In this document: piece by piece, positions 42,289-53,945 of the stretch
Layout of the letters: every line of letters begins with the position of its first letter
How positions within the stretch are numbered: the stretch's first letter is position 1
Assembly: GCA_922989275.2 (NCBI GenBank)
Contig: OV277863.1
Coordinates: 49,706,999-49,770,998 of the forward strand
Origin: Gari tellinella
Taxonomy: Eukaryota; Mollusca; Bivalvia; Cardiida; Psammobiidae
DNA length: 64,000 nucleotides
Direction: 5' to 3'
Notes under the pieces: model-generated
The model's database searches: none
What the model was told of the DNA's origin: nothing
The model's input: only the letters and a program-made list of their open reading frames with translations
Translations under genes and position numbers: made by a program

Positions 42289-45090
42289 TGATCTGGAGCT
42301 ACACTGTTTGCTAATACCTACATCAACTATGCATTTCCTTGTAGCCCGGACCCTTCTGAAAAACCTTTGTTCTTACACTTATATAGAAATAGGGCTCTAG
42401 GACAGGCTATACCTGCCCGAAACACACCACCCCCTCTGTCCCGTATACGGACTTAGCCTTTTCTATGAAAACAGCCAAATCAGAGGGGGTGGGGCTTTTG
42501 GGACAAGAATACTGAGACTCACAGCCATATTTTTAATAAGGTCAAAGAATAAAAGTTGTTCAGAAAATAGAGTTCTACAACATATGTGAGGCCTGGGTAC
42601 TTAGAACCCACCAACCGGGTCTTGCACGGGCTCGAACCTTGGTCTTTGACCATAGTGGGACCATAAACCCCAAAGTCTTTTTATCTATTTTTAAGGCCTA
42701 AAGACACCTAGATAAATCATTTATACACCCCTCTGAAAATTTGAGCGGTATCCAACAACCCCTTGGGGTCCTACTGGGGATCGGACTGAGGTCACCCCAT
42801 ATCATTTGGATCATTGGAACAAGTTTAAAGTACTTTCCGGCCACATTTCTAGTTAAATCAAAGAACAAATGTTGTTCAGAAAGTCAAAATCTACATTATA
42901 GTCGAAAACCGGGTCATTCTAACGACTTTTTTTTTTTTTTTTTTTGAGTCTAAGGGGTACGTACCCCTTATACCCCCATTCCACTGGACGGCGATTTTGT
43001 GATTCATAAATGGCCGAATCGCCGTGAAAACGCCTTGATCGTCGCTAGATCGTACAGAGCGTAGTGTGAGTGCCCAGAGCGTACGAGAAACGTAGCGGAA
43101 TCGCGGGCAAATACAATGTATCTCGACGCTTTTAGTACGATGCGACTACGCTTGCGCTACGTCAACCACGCTGCGACTACGCTGCTACTACGCTGCTACT
43201 ACGCTCATGAATTTCTTAGTACGCTTCTGCTGCGCTTCTGCTGCGTTTCGAGTCCACGGCGATGCCGCTACGTAAATTTTGAGCAGGGTCAAAACATTCG
43301 CCGTGAAGTGGCGATCAATGAGCCTCTGTTACGCTTCCACTACGATCAGGGCGTTTCTACTGCGCTGTTGCCGTTCCTACTACGATTCGCGGCGATTTTA
43401 CCAAAATTTCGAAGCGTAGAAGAATCGCCACTCAGTGGAATGGGGGTATTAGAGTTTTCTTGAAAAAAATCAAAGTTTTTCTAACAGTTTCTTTGGTTTG
43501 ATTCAAGTTCATATAGGCCCAGTAACCCTAAAAAACACTTTTAAAGTAAACTGTCTGTTCCTTAAGGCGCCTTTTGCTTTACTTTCAGTCTACTTTATAT
43601 AGGAAAACAACAGAAGGGCTTTGGGGACAAGAATAATGTGACTCACAGCCACATTTTTAATAAGGTCTAAGAATAAAAGATGTTCAGAACATCCAGCTCT
43701 ACAACATATCAGAGGCCAGGGTACTTAGAACCCACCGACCGGGTCTTACAGAGACTCGAACTTTGGTCTCTGATCATGGTTAGACCATAAACCCCTAAGT
43801 ATTTTTTTTTATTTTTTAGGCATAGAGTCACCTAGATAAATCATTTATACACACCCCCTGAACATTTGAGCGGTATCTAACAACCCTTAGGGTCCTACTG
43901 GGGATCGGACTTAGGTCACCCTATAACGTTAAAGTACTGGTTTAGGGGTGGTCTTTTGGGACAAGAATAGTGAGACTCACAGACACATTTTTAATAAGGT
44001 CAAAGAATAAAGGTTGTTCAGAACACCCAGTTCTACAACATATCTGAGGCCTGAGTACTTAGAACCCACCGACCGGGTCTTTACAGGGACTCAAACCTTG
44101 GTCTTTGATAAGGTTGGACCATAAACCCCGAAGTATTTTGTTTAATTTTTTAGGCATATAGTCACCTAAATAAATCATTTATACACACCCCCTGAACATT
44201 TGAGCGGTATCCAACAACCCTAAGAGTCCTACTGGGGATCGGACTTAGGTCACCCTATAACTGGTTTAGGGGTGTTCTTTTGGGACAAGATTAATGTGAC
44301 TTAGAGCCACATTTTCAATAAGGTCAAAGAATAAAAGTTGTTCAGATCATCCAACTCTACAACATATCACAGGCCTAGATTTTTAGAACCAACTAACCGA
44401 GTTGAACACGGACTCGAACTTTGGTCTCTAATCATGGTGTGAATATAAACCCTTTAGGGCGTTTTTTTTAAATAGGTCAAAAGAACAAATGTTGTTCAGA
44501 ACATCCAGATAATGCTAACCCTGTATGTTTTAAGCTTTCAGATACTCTCAGAAAAAAGACTATATCGCCTTTAAATTCCTTCTTTATTTTAATGGGTCCC
44601 CCAGCGGACCATACCAAAAACCACTAAGTGGCATTACAAGTATAAGGAGCCACATTTTTAATTAAGGCAAAGAACAAAACATGCTCAGAACAACCAGCTT
44701 AAAAGAAACATACAGGTTTAAAGCTCTCAGATACTCTCAATTAAAATACTATATCACATTTAAATTCCTTCTTTATTCTAATGGGTCCCCCCACGGACCA
44801 TACCAAAACCTAAAAAGTGAGATTAAAAATATCAGGAGCCACTTTTTTAATTAAGTCAAAGAACAAAACATGTTCAGAACACCCAGCTTAAAAGAAACAT
44901 ACAGGTTTAAAGCTCTCAGATACTCTCAATAAAAATACTATATCACATTTAAATTCCTTCTTTATTCTAATGGGTCCCCCACCGGACCAGTGTTAGGTCC
45001 CCGAACGGACCTGGGTCCCCCGCCTGAGACCATCATTGGGTCCCCCGCCTGGGACCCGGGTCCCCCGAAGACCAATCTGGGGGGACCCAA
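42289..45090 (+). repeat. Segmental direct repeat, copy 2
   Basis: It begins GATCTGGAGCTACACTGTTT, with the same order of sub-repeats as copy 1: GGGACAAGAAT units near 42499, 43625, 43958 and 44281, then TTAAATTCCTTCTTTATTTT units near 44570, 44758 and 44948, then GGGTCCCC-rich sequence. It is longer than copy 1 because of the MITE at 42971 and a ~63 bp segment missing from copy 1 near 39400. Confidence 0.85.
42971..43448. mobile_element. 478 bp MITE (TACCCCCATTCCACT ends) with empty site in copy 1
   Basis: The inverted ends TACCCCCATTCCACTGGACG and CAGTGGAATGGGGGTA run on for about 26 bp in all. TTA is duplicated at 42968-42970 and 43449-43451; a TTA/TAA target is typical of PIF/Harbinger. 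Copy 1 has the uninterrupted site CCCCTTAGAGTTTTC near 39697. The inside is unusually GC-rich, with many TACGCT / CGTAG motifs. The 115-codon ORF in it is a reading of these motifs. Confidence 0.9.
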
Positions 45091-45100
45091 ATGGTCTCCC

Positions 45101-45127
45101 AACCCTAACCCTAACCCTAACCCTAAC
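45101..45127. repeat. Interstitial telomere-like repeat (CCCTAA)n
   Basis: About four and a half tandem AACCCT units at the right end of copy 2, inverted to the tract at 42228. Confidence 0.9.
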
Positions 45128-45244
45128 AAATAATACAAAAATAGGATCTTCAGTATGACATGGTTGAATCTGAACCATATATGTCTAGTAACATCAATTG
45201 TATCGTATTTCCTTTGTGGCATACAAGTAAAGTAAAACACCCTT

Positions 45245-45439
45245 ACAAGTATAATAAAACCCTCTTTAACAACAAGTGTTTAACGCAAATGACTGCTTAA
45301 AGCAATGTGAATGTGAAATAAAAGCTCTTTTAGCGGTGTTCTATTTAACTTTCGCCTTGCTTTCAGCTGTCAATGTCGTTCATACAATCACATAACCTTC
45401 GTTTTTAGTGAACTGTTTAGAGAACGGTGCTGTCATGTA
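45245..45439. mobile_element. CAGTAAAACCTC-type MITE carrying hairpin C, worn
   Basis: The ends ATAATAAAACCCTCTTTAAC and TTTAGAGAACGGTGCTGTCA are worn but inverted. The hairpin at 45296-45366 has CTTAAAGCAATGTGAATGTG. Confidence 0.6.
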
Positions 45440-45460
45440 CAATTAAAGTGCTATATCCTA

Positions 45461-45797
45461 CAGGGCTACCATAAGTTGTTTAAACACCTAAGATCTCCTT
45501 ATTTTCAAACACTAATTTAGGAATCGTACCTTTAATTGTTTTGCTGTGCCAAACTCAATAATACTAACATTATTTTGCAAACAGTTAAGATCCAGATTAG
45601 ACGCCCGTGACGCGGCGTCTGACCTGTATCTCAACTGTATGACCCCCATATCAATATTATCAATGTTCCCGAAGTAAAAAGGTTAAACCATTTCAACTTT
45701 TTTAAATAAGAGCAGATATCCGAAGATTTCGGAAAAATCCGTAGGTCCGGTGAAATTCAGAAAATACCGAAGATCTCGGAAAGAAATGGCAGCACTG
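45461..45797. mobile_element. CAGGGCTGCCAT-type MITE carrying hairpin A
   Basis: The ends CAGGGCTACCATAAGTTG and CGGAAAGAAATGGCAGCACT match, in opposite orientation, those of the MITE at 12081. The inner GAATCGTACCTTTA is also shared with it (its reverse complement lies near 12255). Yet the centre at 45577-45639 is hairpin A (CCAGATTAGACGCCCGTGAC), not hairpin B. Confidence 0.75.
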
Positions 45798-46289
45798 ATA
45801 CTAAGTTGTTGATATTCGAATATTCTTTATGTAGCATGAACAACACTCTTTTATCCTAAATATTACAATTGCAACACTTTTATGAACAATGGAATTCTTT
45901 TGTAAACGAAGTCAGATTTTTAACATTTAAATTGTGCCATAGTGCTGGTCCCGGTACATCCCGATTTAGAAAGCCTGTGAAGCTGTTAACAGGGACGAAC
46001 CGGGACATTTTTATGAACAAATAATAGGTAATGCGCCAATAAGTGAAACCCTCCCCCCCTAACCGGACTTTGTTGCACCTATATTTTCTTGTAGCATATA
46101 CACTGCGATTACGAAATCTGGTTGTTGGATGGAATATTGTCGCCGGATAAGCGCATAATTTAATCGTTTCCATGGCAACCCTCATGATTTTGAGGTAGAA
46201 CATATATATGGAAAATTGTGTTATAACTTTGCTAAACGGTAATATAAACCGTTTTAAAGGGTGCCAAAACAACGATAATTGATGTACAA

Positions 46290-47480
46290 TTTATTTGATA
46301 TGCTGTTTAGGTAATTAGCTTTTTGCATAATTATGCATATTAATGAGTAATTGGAAAAATGCATGAATTTTGACAAAAATACAACTATTTTAACCTAAAT
46401 ATCATCAATATCTCTCCTTGATTGTAACATGAAGACTCAAAACGTTTGTAAATTAAATGAAGGGTAGGTGGGGTAAAAGCCCTATACGCACTAATGTGGG
46501 TTGCAATATTGTGTTATATCTTTGCTTAATCATAATATAACTCGTTCTAAATGGTGCCTAAATAAAGGAAATTGTTGTGCAATTTGTTTGATGTGATGTT
46601 TAGCTAATTAGCTAATTTGCAGAATTATGCATATTGAGGAGCAATTAGAAATAACCATGAATATTCACAGTGAATATACCTATTTCAAGGTAAATATCAT
46701 AAATATCTCCCAAAGATAGCAACATGAAGGCTGTAAATGTTTTGTATAAAATATAATTTCACATTTACTACAAAAATGTCGCAATCGATAGTTTTAGTGA
46801 TAAAATATCGCCCAAAATGATGTTGGGATGGGTTGGGGAAAACCCAAATACGCACTATAGGATGCACTTTGGTGTTATATTTTTGCTGTATCGTGATATA
46901 AATCGTTTCCAATGGTGCCTAAACAAAGAAAATCGTTATGCAAGTTGTTTGATGTGTGATTAAGTTAATTATCCAATTTGCATAGATATGCATATTAATT
47001 AGCAATTCGAAACAAGCATGAATTTTCGCCAAATATACATACATTTGAATTTTTAAACTTAATATCATCAATATCTCTCAATTTTTAAATGAAGGCAGTT
47101 AATGTTTGATAAACAATATGTTTACAAATCTACAACAAAATATTCGTAATCGATAGTTTAACATGATAAAATATCCTCCAAAGCGAGGGGGAAGTCCAAA
47201 TAAACACTAATATAGGTTGCAATATTAGGTTATGTATTCGCTACATTGTAATTTAACTCGTTCTTAACGGTGCCTAAACAAAGCAAATCGTTTTACAATT
47301 TGTCTCAAGTGTTGTTTTGATAATAAGTGATTTTTCATAATTATGCATATAAATGCGCAATTGGAAACATTATTTTATTAGATATAATAGGGCTCTTTTC
47401 ATACAGGAGCTGTGCGTTCAAAAGCACTTCACATGAAATCATATCAATGTAAAATACATTGAAAATAAACTTTGTTAGCC
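46290..47480. repeat. Diverged tandem array, 293-356 bp unit, 4 copies
   Basis: Units share AATTATGCATATTAATGAG near 46329, 46622, 46978 and 47334, with TAAATATCATCAATATCTCT downstream. ORFs of 71-133 codons in and beside it have no known domain. Confidence 0.7.
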
Positions 47481-48044
47481 AAAATATCATCAATATCTCT
47501 CTCACTTTGCAACAAGAAGGTTGTGAATGTTTGATACACGAAATGTTAACAAACGTCGAAAATCGACGGCTTTATCAAATAAAGCATCGTTCAAGCGATG
47601 GAGGGATTGGTGAGGGAAGCCAAACACGCTTATAGCAGTTTTTCCAGTACGTATGCAGTATGTGACTTCAAAGCAAAATATTTTAATGTTGAAAATTACC
47701 ATTACTATTAATAGGTATAAATATACTATCGGGATTATGACTACCTCAGAATGTTCTTTGTACACATTGTTTATATTGGTGCAGAGCCGGGTCAAATGTA
47801 ATAAATTATATATTAAACAAGTGCCATAAAATGGTACTATAGCGCCTGTGTGCATGCATGTATATGGATGTAATAGTGTTACTTTTTGGTGAAGTCTTAC
47901 CACTCGGCCCCTTTAGCCCACTGAGGGCATCAAAGCAGTGACTAGCCGTGCAGGCGAGGTCAGGAGAAACAAAGCACCACAATTTATCTTTGGTGTAACT
48001 AACCAATATATCCACAGAACATTATACATACAATCATAACTATT

Positions 48045-48690
48045 ATTGTATTCATTAAAGGTCATGTCGATGGAGTTGTTGTAGTCGACACTTTCATCAA
48101 TGTCAACATCATCCTCTAAGTCAGTGACAATTTTGCCGTTATCTATGGCTGAATTTTTTGTTTTCTACTAGCTCGGGGTGCAGATTATTGCCTTCCGTCC
48201 GTTGGTACGTGGTCTGTCGGCAATCATCACTCGTATAGTTATAAACGAATGGGATTGGAATATCTGCTAAATGGTCCAGTACCAATTTCTAGAATAGGGA
48301 CAGATACTTCGCACGCAAAATGTGCATCCTGAGTGAAAGACGACAAGGGGGAAACAAGCTTAGATCAATGGCATCGCTGTTTGACAGAAAACGAAATGGT
48401 CTTGGTCGAATATTTTTGTTGTTGAAAGCAGTCGACTCGACACGCAGCTTGTTTATGTCATTGAAGATTGGCTTATTTGGATGGTATATACGACAGGAAA
48501 ACTCTTCAGGAAGAGACATGTGTTCTCCTTGTACTTCAACGTGTTTGGATTTTCTAGCAATCACAAGCAAGGGTTCCGAAATCTTTTTAAACCGTTTAGT
48601 TGCTTTGTCATAGCCTGTAAAGGCATGAATGCATAAAATAGTTTTTACAAATGTATTGGCATGCCTCAAAATCACACCACGCACGTTTAA
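48045..48690 (-). pseudogene. Decayed mobile-element-associated ORF
   Basis: On the minus strand it reads TILCIHAFTGYDKATKRFKK, then LPEEFSCRIYHPN, LPPCRLSLRMHILRA-like (LF-PPCRL in fact) and KYLSLF. An in-frame TAG where a tryptophan is expected follows, then KLVLDHLADIPIPF and an acidic tail after a frameshift. The HAFTG-D start and a -LRMHILRA-Y block are known from a repetitive family of uncharacterised proteins in molluscs and corals. Recognition is from memory and the function of that family is not known to me. Confidence 0.5.
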
Positions 48691-48699
48691 AATGCCTCC

Positions 48700-49980
48700 A
48701 ACACCAGCATGGAATGGTATCTACCATTATGAGTTCTTCCAAACTGGTGTTTAATAGCATGCACTTGAATGTATTTGAATTGGTGCCACATTCGAAATGT
48801 AGCCTAGAGTTTGTTAGTGTGCAGTTCTAACGCTTCAATTACCAGAATGCTTGGTACAAAAATATCACTGTTACCTGTTTTTTTTAAAAAAACAACTGAG
48901 TGGTGACTATCAAATAAAGCTGCAATAACATGCAAAAAAACAAACAACATACGATCAAATTCCGTATTTGTACAATGCGTCACTATACTTCAAACTTTGA
49001 GAAGGATGCAAAAATGAACTTTTTTTCTTTTTTGAAATGACCCATGCATCAATTCTTTTGCAAATTCATTAAACATGTCCAGCTGGTTAAGTCTACACAA
49101 CGAAAAACAGTCAAATTGCTAGGAAGTTCAGTTGACTACTGCACACACCTCCTGTATCTATTTCTTCTTTTTTGGGGGGGTTCCAATTGATCATCAATAG
49201 TATCTTCGAAAAAGCATACCATCAATGTCAACCTTGTAATTTTCTTAAACAAGAACAAATGTATGGCACAAAGCCGTCCTTAAAATAGTCTCCCCTGGTC
49301 ACAGAACTTATTAGAAGAATTATTTAAACAAGCACAGCATCATCGATAATATCAGTGGTCTGCGAGTGTCCTAATCGGGCAGTCAAAACTTTTACTCTTG
49401 CCTCAGTGATGTATACGGCCTTTCTTAGTTAGGAAAGTGTATAGGCAAACATTTCATTGGTAAGGAAATACTCATTGGAACTGCATGAAAAATTGGTTGC
49501 AAGTAATAATAAAGTAACTGTAACGTGTTGGAAATCTCAAAGTTTCAATGTGGCTCAGACAAAAATCCTTGAATAACGCAATGTTAACTGGTATAACTGT
49601 GAATACTTTCTTTTGGGAACACGTTTGTTTGTTTAGAAAGTGTAATTCATGCTACATTTTAATAGCTATGACTTTCTCCGCCACATAAGGGGGTATATTG
49701 ACTTATGGAAGTCCAGCAGGTTACCATTATCAGCCTTTTAAGTGATTTCAAAGATCTTCAAAGGCATCTCACATTCCAGTCAATAAAATTATAATCATCC
49801 TGGAATCAAGTCGATGTTCTTCAACAATATTTTGTTTTAAAAAGCCTGAATCCTTACACATTATTATATTTTTGGATTCTTTTGTAGGGTCTTTTACACA
49901 CTCGTTGATGGATTTCTTTTAAAATTTTACATAATAATATCTGCACCATATAACAATTTTATGTTTATCGGTGCCGTTAA
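48700..49980. other. Gap of 1.3 kb, nothing recognised
   Basis: AT-rich, with poly-T and poly-G runs (near 49020 and 49173). No ORF with coding character or clear repeat was seen. Confidence 0.4.
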
Positions 49981-50021
49981 TCTCTCTGTCTCTCTCTCTC
50001 AATCAATCAATCAATCAATCA
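49981..50021. repeat. (TC)n(AATC)n microsatellite
   Basis: TCTCTCTCTCTC runs into about five AATC units. Confidence 0.9.
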
Positions 50022-50161
50022 TATAGCGGGCACGTGTGGCATTAAAAAATGTCCTTATTGATTTCTAAGCCCATGTAATTACCCTTTATAAACTCATTAT
50101 GCACAACTGGATGTCTCTATTAAAGTCAAGCTCGCGAATGTGGTTTGGCAGGTTTATAATT

Positions 50162-50575
50162 AGATGTTTTACATGTATTTACTTACTGTGCTGGCGGTCT
50201 TTTTGATTGTGAGGTTGTGGAACAGGGTTTATATTTTATGTACACTGTTCGTCTTTATAGGTGAATATAGGAGATAAGAGTGAGGTTTGGCGCCCCTAAA
50301 CCCAGGTTTAACCCCCAGTGGTTAATGGTTTATTTATAATTAATTATTGATTGCTGCTGACCGTACCAATGCGGGCTCCTATATCCATTTTGCTTTGTGT
50401 TTGTCTTGCGTGTTGTTTTCTATTTAGTGTGTAGATGAATGAATGGGATTGTGCATGTGCGTGTGTGTGTGTGTATGTGTTTGTTATGGTATGACTGTGT
50501 GTGTGTTCTGCTTGAGAGGTGGGTGTATTGTTTGTGTTGTGTTTCCCGCTTGAGTCTTTCGTATTTATTTATAAC
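50162..50575 (+). mobile_element. Second retrotransposon 3' tail
   Basis: TAGATGTTTTACATGTATTT to GAGTCTTTCGTATTTATT repeats 5715-6165 in the same orientation, including GGTGAATATAGGAGATAAGA and the GT tract. Only the tail is present, as in a strongly 5'-truncated insertion. Confidence 0.8.
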
Positions 50576-51880
50576 ATACTGAATATAGTCCAATATGTTT
50601 GAAGGCTTATAACATCAGAAAATCAAACTGTTAAATATGAAATCCAAATTCTGCTGTGTTGACAAAATTTCAGTAGCATTTATGGCGCAATATCAATCTT
50701 CAGTGTATTATTAAATAATTTACAGAGCATATACTGAGGCCTGATGTACGCATTTTGGTTTGAAAATGTGATGGATGCCATTGAAGGGATGAGCTCTGCC
50801 ACTAGTCAAGATACCACAATAAGTGCGTGTTTTTGTCCTCCCAATACAGTCTAAACAGACTCAAGATACTCATCGCATCATAATGACCAATGTGCATTGC
50901 TCCAAGTGCAACAAGGATGGCTGCCTCACCGTGTTATTTCTGCGGATATTGCCACTAAAGTTACTTTTCAAACATGAAGACAGGCTGATCGGCTACCAGT
51001 ACGGTGACTGACCTGCATTGGTGATGTTTCTGGCCTTATGGAGGACTTTCATTCCTTGTCAAACTATTGAAGGACGGTAAGAAGACTCAATGAACTGAAC
51101 AAACATGTGTGACCTAGATGATGGAATAGCTTGAAACTGTATGATACAGGCAAAGTATGCTGCCTATAAAATCCTGTCATCCGTTTCAAGGGATAGTTTC
51201 TACACCAAGCTATATACGTGTTTCAACAACATATGACCTTCTTCAATATTATTTGGGTGATTGCAAGATGGAGGAATATACTGATTGTTGATCCTCAAGG
51301 CATGAACGTGAACAGCAATATTATTTTGATGATGATTTAATGACTAACTTATTGGAACAACATACTAAATCACGATAATATGTTACGGCATAATAATGTC
51401 GAAACCTTTGCCATTTTCAATGCAATATGGTCGCGTTTTGCTATAATTTGCTTATTTTACCTTACAAGCACAGTTTTAAGTCCTTTTTAACGCCAGAAAT
51501 AAACTTATCGACTAAAAATTAGCTAGAATTCATGTATCACACATACATGTAGTTACAAGTCAAATTAATTCCGGGTATTGGTTAACTTTTCAAAATGGCC
51601 GACAAAATGGCTGACGGCAGCCATCTTGGATTTTTAGATGTTGTGTTTGTTATTTTACTTTGATTTTATATCATTTCCATACAATCGGAAACATTTGCAG
51701 TATGATTTGTAGAGAAAGACACTTAGCATCCCTAAAATAGGTGCGTATACTGGGGAAAAGAAGCAGAAATTTCAGCATTCAGGGGCTGATAATCAATACT
51801 CATTTCTCGACTTATCCGGCGGCCGTTTAACATCCAACAAGTGCCATTCTATAGGGAATACTTCAACCTTTAACATGATA
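50576..51880. other. Gap with a short relative of the foldback repeat
   Basis: AAAATGGCCGACAAAATGGC and GGCAGCCATCTTGGAT at 51593-51640 resemble the conserved part of the foldback arm repeats (7190-8435). Nothing else is recognised. The ORF at 50823 has no supporting evidence. Confidence 0.4.
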
Positions 51881-51884
51881 TATG

Positions 51885-52165
51885 TCTCATAAAGTCCGGC
51901 TGGGGGGGACCTAGGGTCCAGTCAGCCCTGAATCTATAAGTTGCATTCTCATATTCCCGATGTTTTCCCAGGCGGACAAGCGGTTCAGAGGCCGAATCTC
52001 CCCGTACTATCCCGGTTAGTTTCCGGTTATAGCCCTGTGTACTAACAGTGCAGGGCTGGGCTGTTCCCGGCTTATCTCGGTATAGCAAAGTATAACCCTG
52101 GTCGTCGCCGGTGGTATCCCGGTGACCGCCTTATCATCCTGTCCAACCTCGGTTGTTCACCGGTG
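51885..52165. other. GC-richer block with recurrent CCGG motifs
   Basis: CCCGGTTAG, TTCCGGTTATAG, GCCGGTGG, TCCCGGTGACC and CACCGGTGAC recur in this block, in contrast to its AT-rich surroundings. It is of unknown nature, possibly a piece of a mobile element. Confidence 0.3.
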
Positions 52166-52184
52166 ACAAGCAAATATGGAATTC

Positions 52185-52700
52185 CATATACGACAGCCAA
52201 CTTCTTAATGTCAACTACCAACTGTCTACTCTTTACCGCTTACTGCCAACTGCTTACTGCCAACTACTTATTGCCAACTGCTTAATACCAACTGCTCACC
52301 ACATGCATATCGCTACTTGATGACGGGTATAAAACCGAAGCCCCGAACCAGGAACCGTGGCCCCTATGAACTGTTACTGAAATAAGCTTGTCGTTTCCTA
52401 GATTATTTTTTCTTCTATTTTCCAAATTTATAAGCGCTATATATCAATAATTGATGGAAATTCGCCACGATTCCACGATGTATTGATATATTGATGCACT
52501 CGTAGTTCGAAATGCAGCGCCTATAAAGTAAAAACATTCAGGAGCGTCATTGTTTTACTCCTATACAAACAAATGCACAATATTTTGTTTTCCTCGCTAT
52601 CGAGTTCCATGTACACCAGCCAACTTCTTAATGTCGACTGCTTACTGTCTACTATTTACTGCTTACTGCCAACTGCTTACTGCCAACTACTTGCTGTACG
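52185..52700. repeat. ~100 bp direct repeats containing a TACTGCCAACTGCT minisatellite
   Basis: The stretches 52185-52285 and 52597-52697 share AGCCAACTTCTTAATGTC and then runs of about 10-14 bp units such as CTTACTGCCAACTG. A TAACCCTAACCCCAT telomere-like stretch follows at 52757. Confidence 0.75.
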
Positions 52701-52829
52701 TTTCATACCTGTACGATACTCCATGTTTTACTTCCAATACGGCAGCTACTTCGGCCCTAACCCTAACCCCATACGACTGGCACACTACTGGCATACTACT
52801 GGCATACTACCGAGATCCTGCCCATACGA

Positions 52830-53330
52830 GTTGAATCCATACCCTAGGGTCATTATTATGTGTATTATTCTATCATACATATTAAATATGATCATTATGA
52901 AGATATTCCAAGAGTTTTTTTGAATTAATTCCCATTATTAATCATGTAATAACGATAACGATAATTCGCAATAACATCCCATACGACTATGTACCGGGGT
53001 TCAATATGAGTGGAATCTACACCGTAAATCCATAGGGGTATTATTCTATCTTGTATATTAAATATGATCATTATGAAGATATATTTAATTAAAATTATCA
53101 AAAAATTAAAATTAAAAAAAAAATACGCGTTAAATCTACACCTTAGGGACAATTAAAGGGTTATTAATCTTTCATACATATTAAATATGATCATTATGAA
53201 GATATTCTTTGTATGTTATCAAATCCCATTATTAATCATATATTATCGATAATTACAAATAATATCCCATACGAGTATATGAACCAGAGCCCAATACGAG
53301 TTGAATCTACACTGTAAGCATCATTTATAT
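52830..53330. repeat. Tandem array with ATTAAATATGATCATTATGA, 3 copies
   Basis: The phrase recurs near 52878, 53056 and 53178, with CCCATTATTAATCAT and ATCCCATACGA around it. Spacings of 179 and 119 show one shortened unit. Confidence 0.8.
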
Positions 53331-53751
53331 GGTTAATATTCGCTCAGAAACAATAAATATCAAGGTTGAGTTGAAGGCCATGTTACCATTTTAACTTCAC
53401 AAAAAACAAGGTATGTAAAACACAAATAAATTCACAATTAATAGAAACTATTTTAATATATATAACTGAATGTTGACAATAAAAAACGACAATAACACAA
53501 TAATAACTTTAATTCATAATGACATCATGTTGGTGTAGCTGTTTAGGGTTAGTTACCTGTGTTTTCGCCACCCTTAGCTATATTTTTCGCGCATGCGCTT
53601 TCTGATGTAACATTTCTTACTTGTTCACGGATCTGATTCTGAACTGAACCTTCAATAACACGAATATATACAAATAAAACTTGTGAAATAAATACAAATG
53701 TAAATAACTGCACCGTTTTCGAACGAGGTCATTGCTCTGGATCACCGGGAT

Positions 53752-53945
53752 GCTTTCTTGTCAATTCGCCACCTCTCATTGGTCGTTCGATAATTAGGTC
53801 AATGTAGGCTCTGTCAGTATGTTATAGTTTGTTTCATGAAATTTGAACATTGTTTAATGATTTTGAAATATTTAATTTTTTAAAAGTAAATAATAACTGA
53901 CGGAATTCTAAGTTTTGCTTAGGTGGCGAATTGACAAGAAGGTGG
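53752..53945. mobile_element. ~190 bp TIR element (TTTCTTGTCAATTCGCCACC)
   Basis: The left end TTTCTTGTCAATTCGCCACC is inverted at 53921-53942 (GGTGGCGAATTGACAAGAA). The right end then repeats itself in tandem as GGTGGCGAAATGACAAGAA. No known superfamily is assigned. Confidence 0.7.

Noticed and set aside
43116..43463. 115-codon ORF rich in R, L and Y
   Set aside because: It lies wholly in the GC-rich MITE at 42971 and comes from its TACGCT / CTGCTAC motifs.
39990..44120. tRNA-like B boxes (GGGACTCGAAC and variants) inside the segmental repeats
   Set aside because: A reverse-strand GTTCGAGTCCC is present in several units, but no A box or tRNA fold goes with it. It is kept only as part of the repeat.
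45880..46272. 130-codon minus-strand ORF
   Set aside because: No recognisable domain, no splice or promoter context, and composition like the surrounding AT-rich DNA.
47502..47903. 133-codon minus-strand ORF
   Set aside because: It overlaps the end of a diverged tandem array and shows no domain.
50823..51011. 62-codon ORF with CSKCNKDGC
   Set aside because: A single CxxC pair, no splice sites or homologous neighbours seen.
52573..52923. 116-codon ORF and the overlapping 94-codon ORF
   Set aside because: Both are frames of the TACTGCCAACTGCT minisatellite. Two overlapping open frames are expected of a short-unit repeat.
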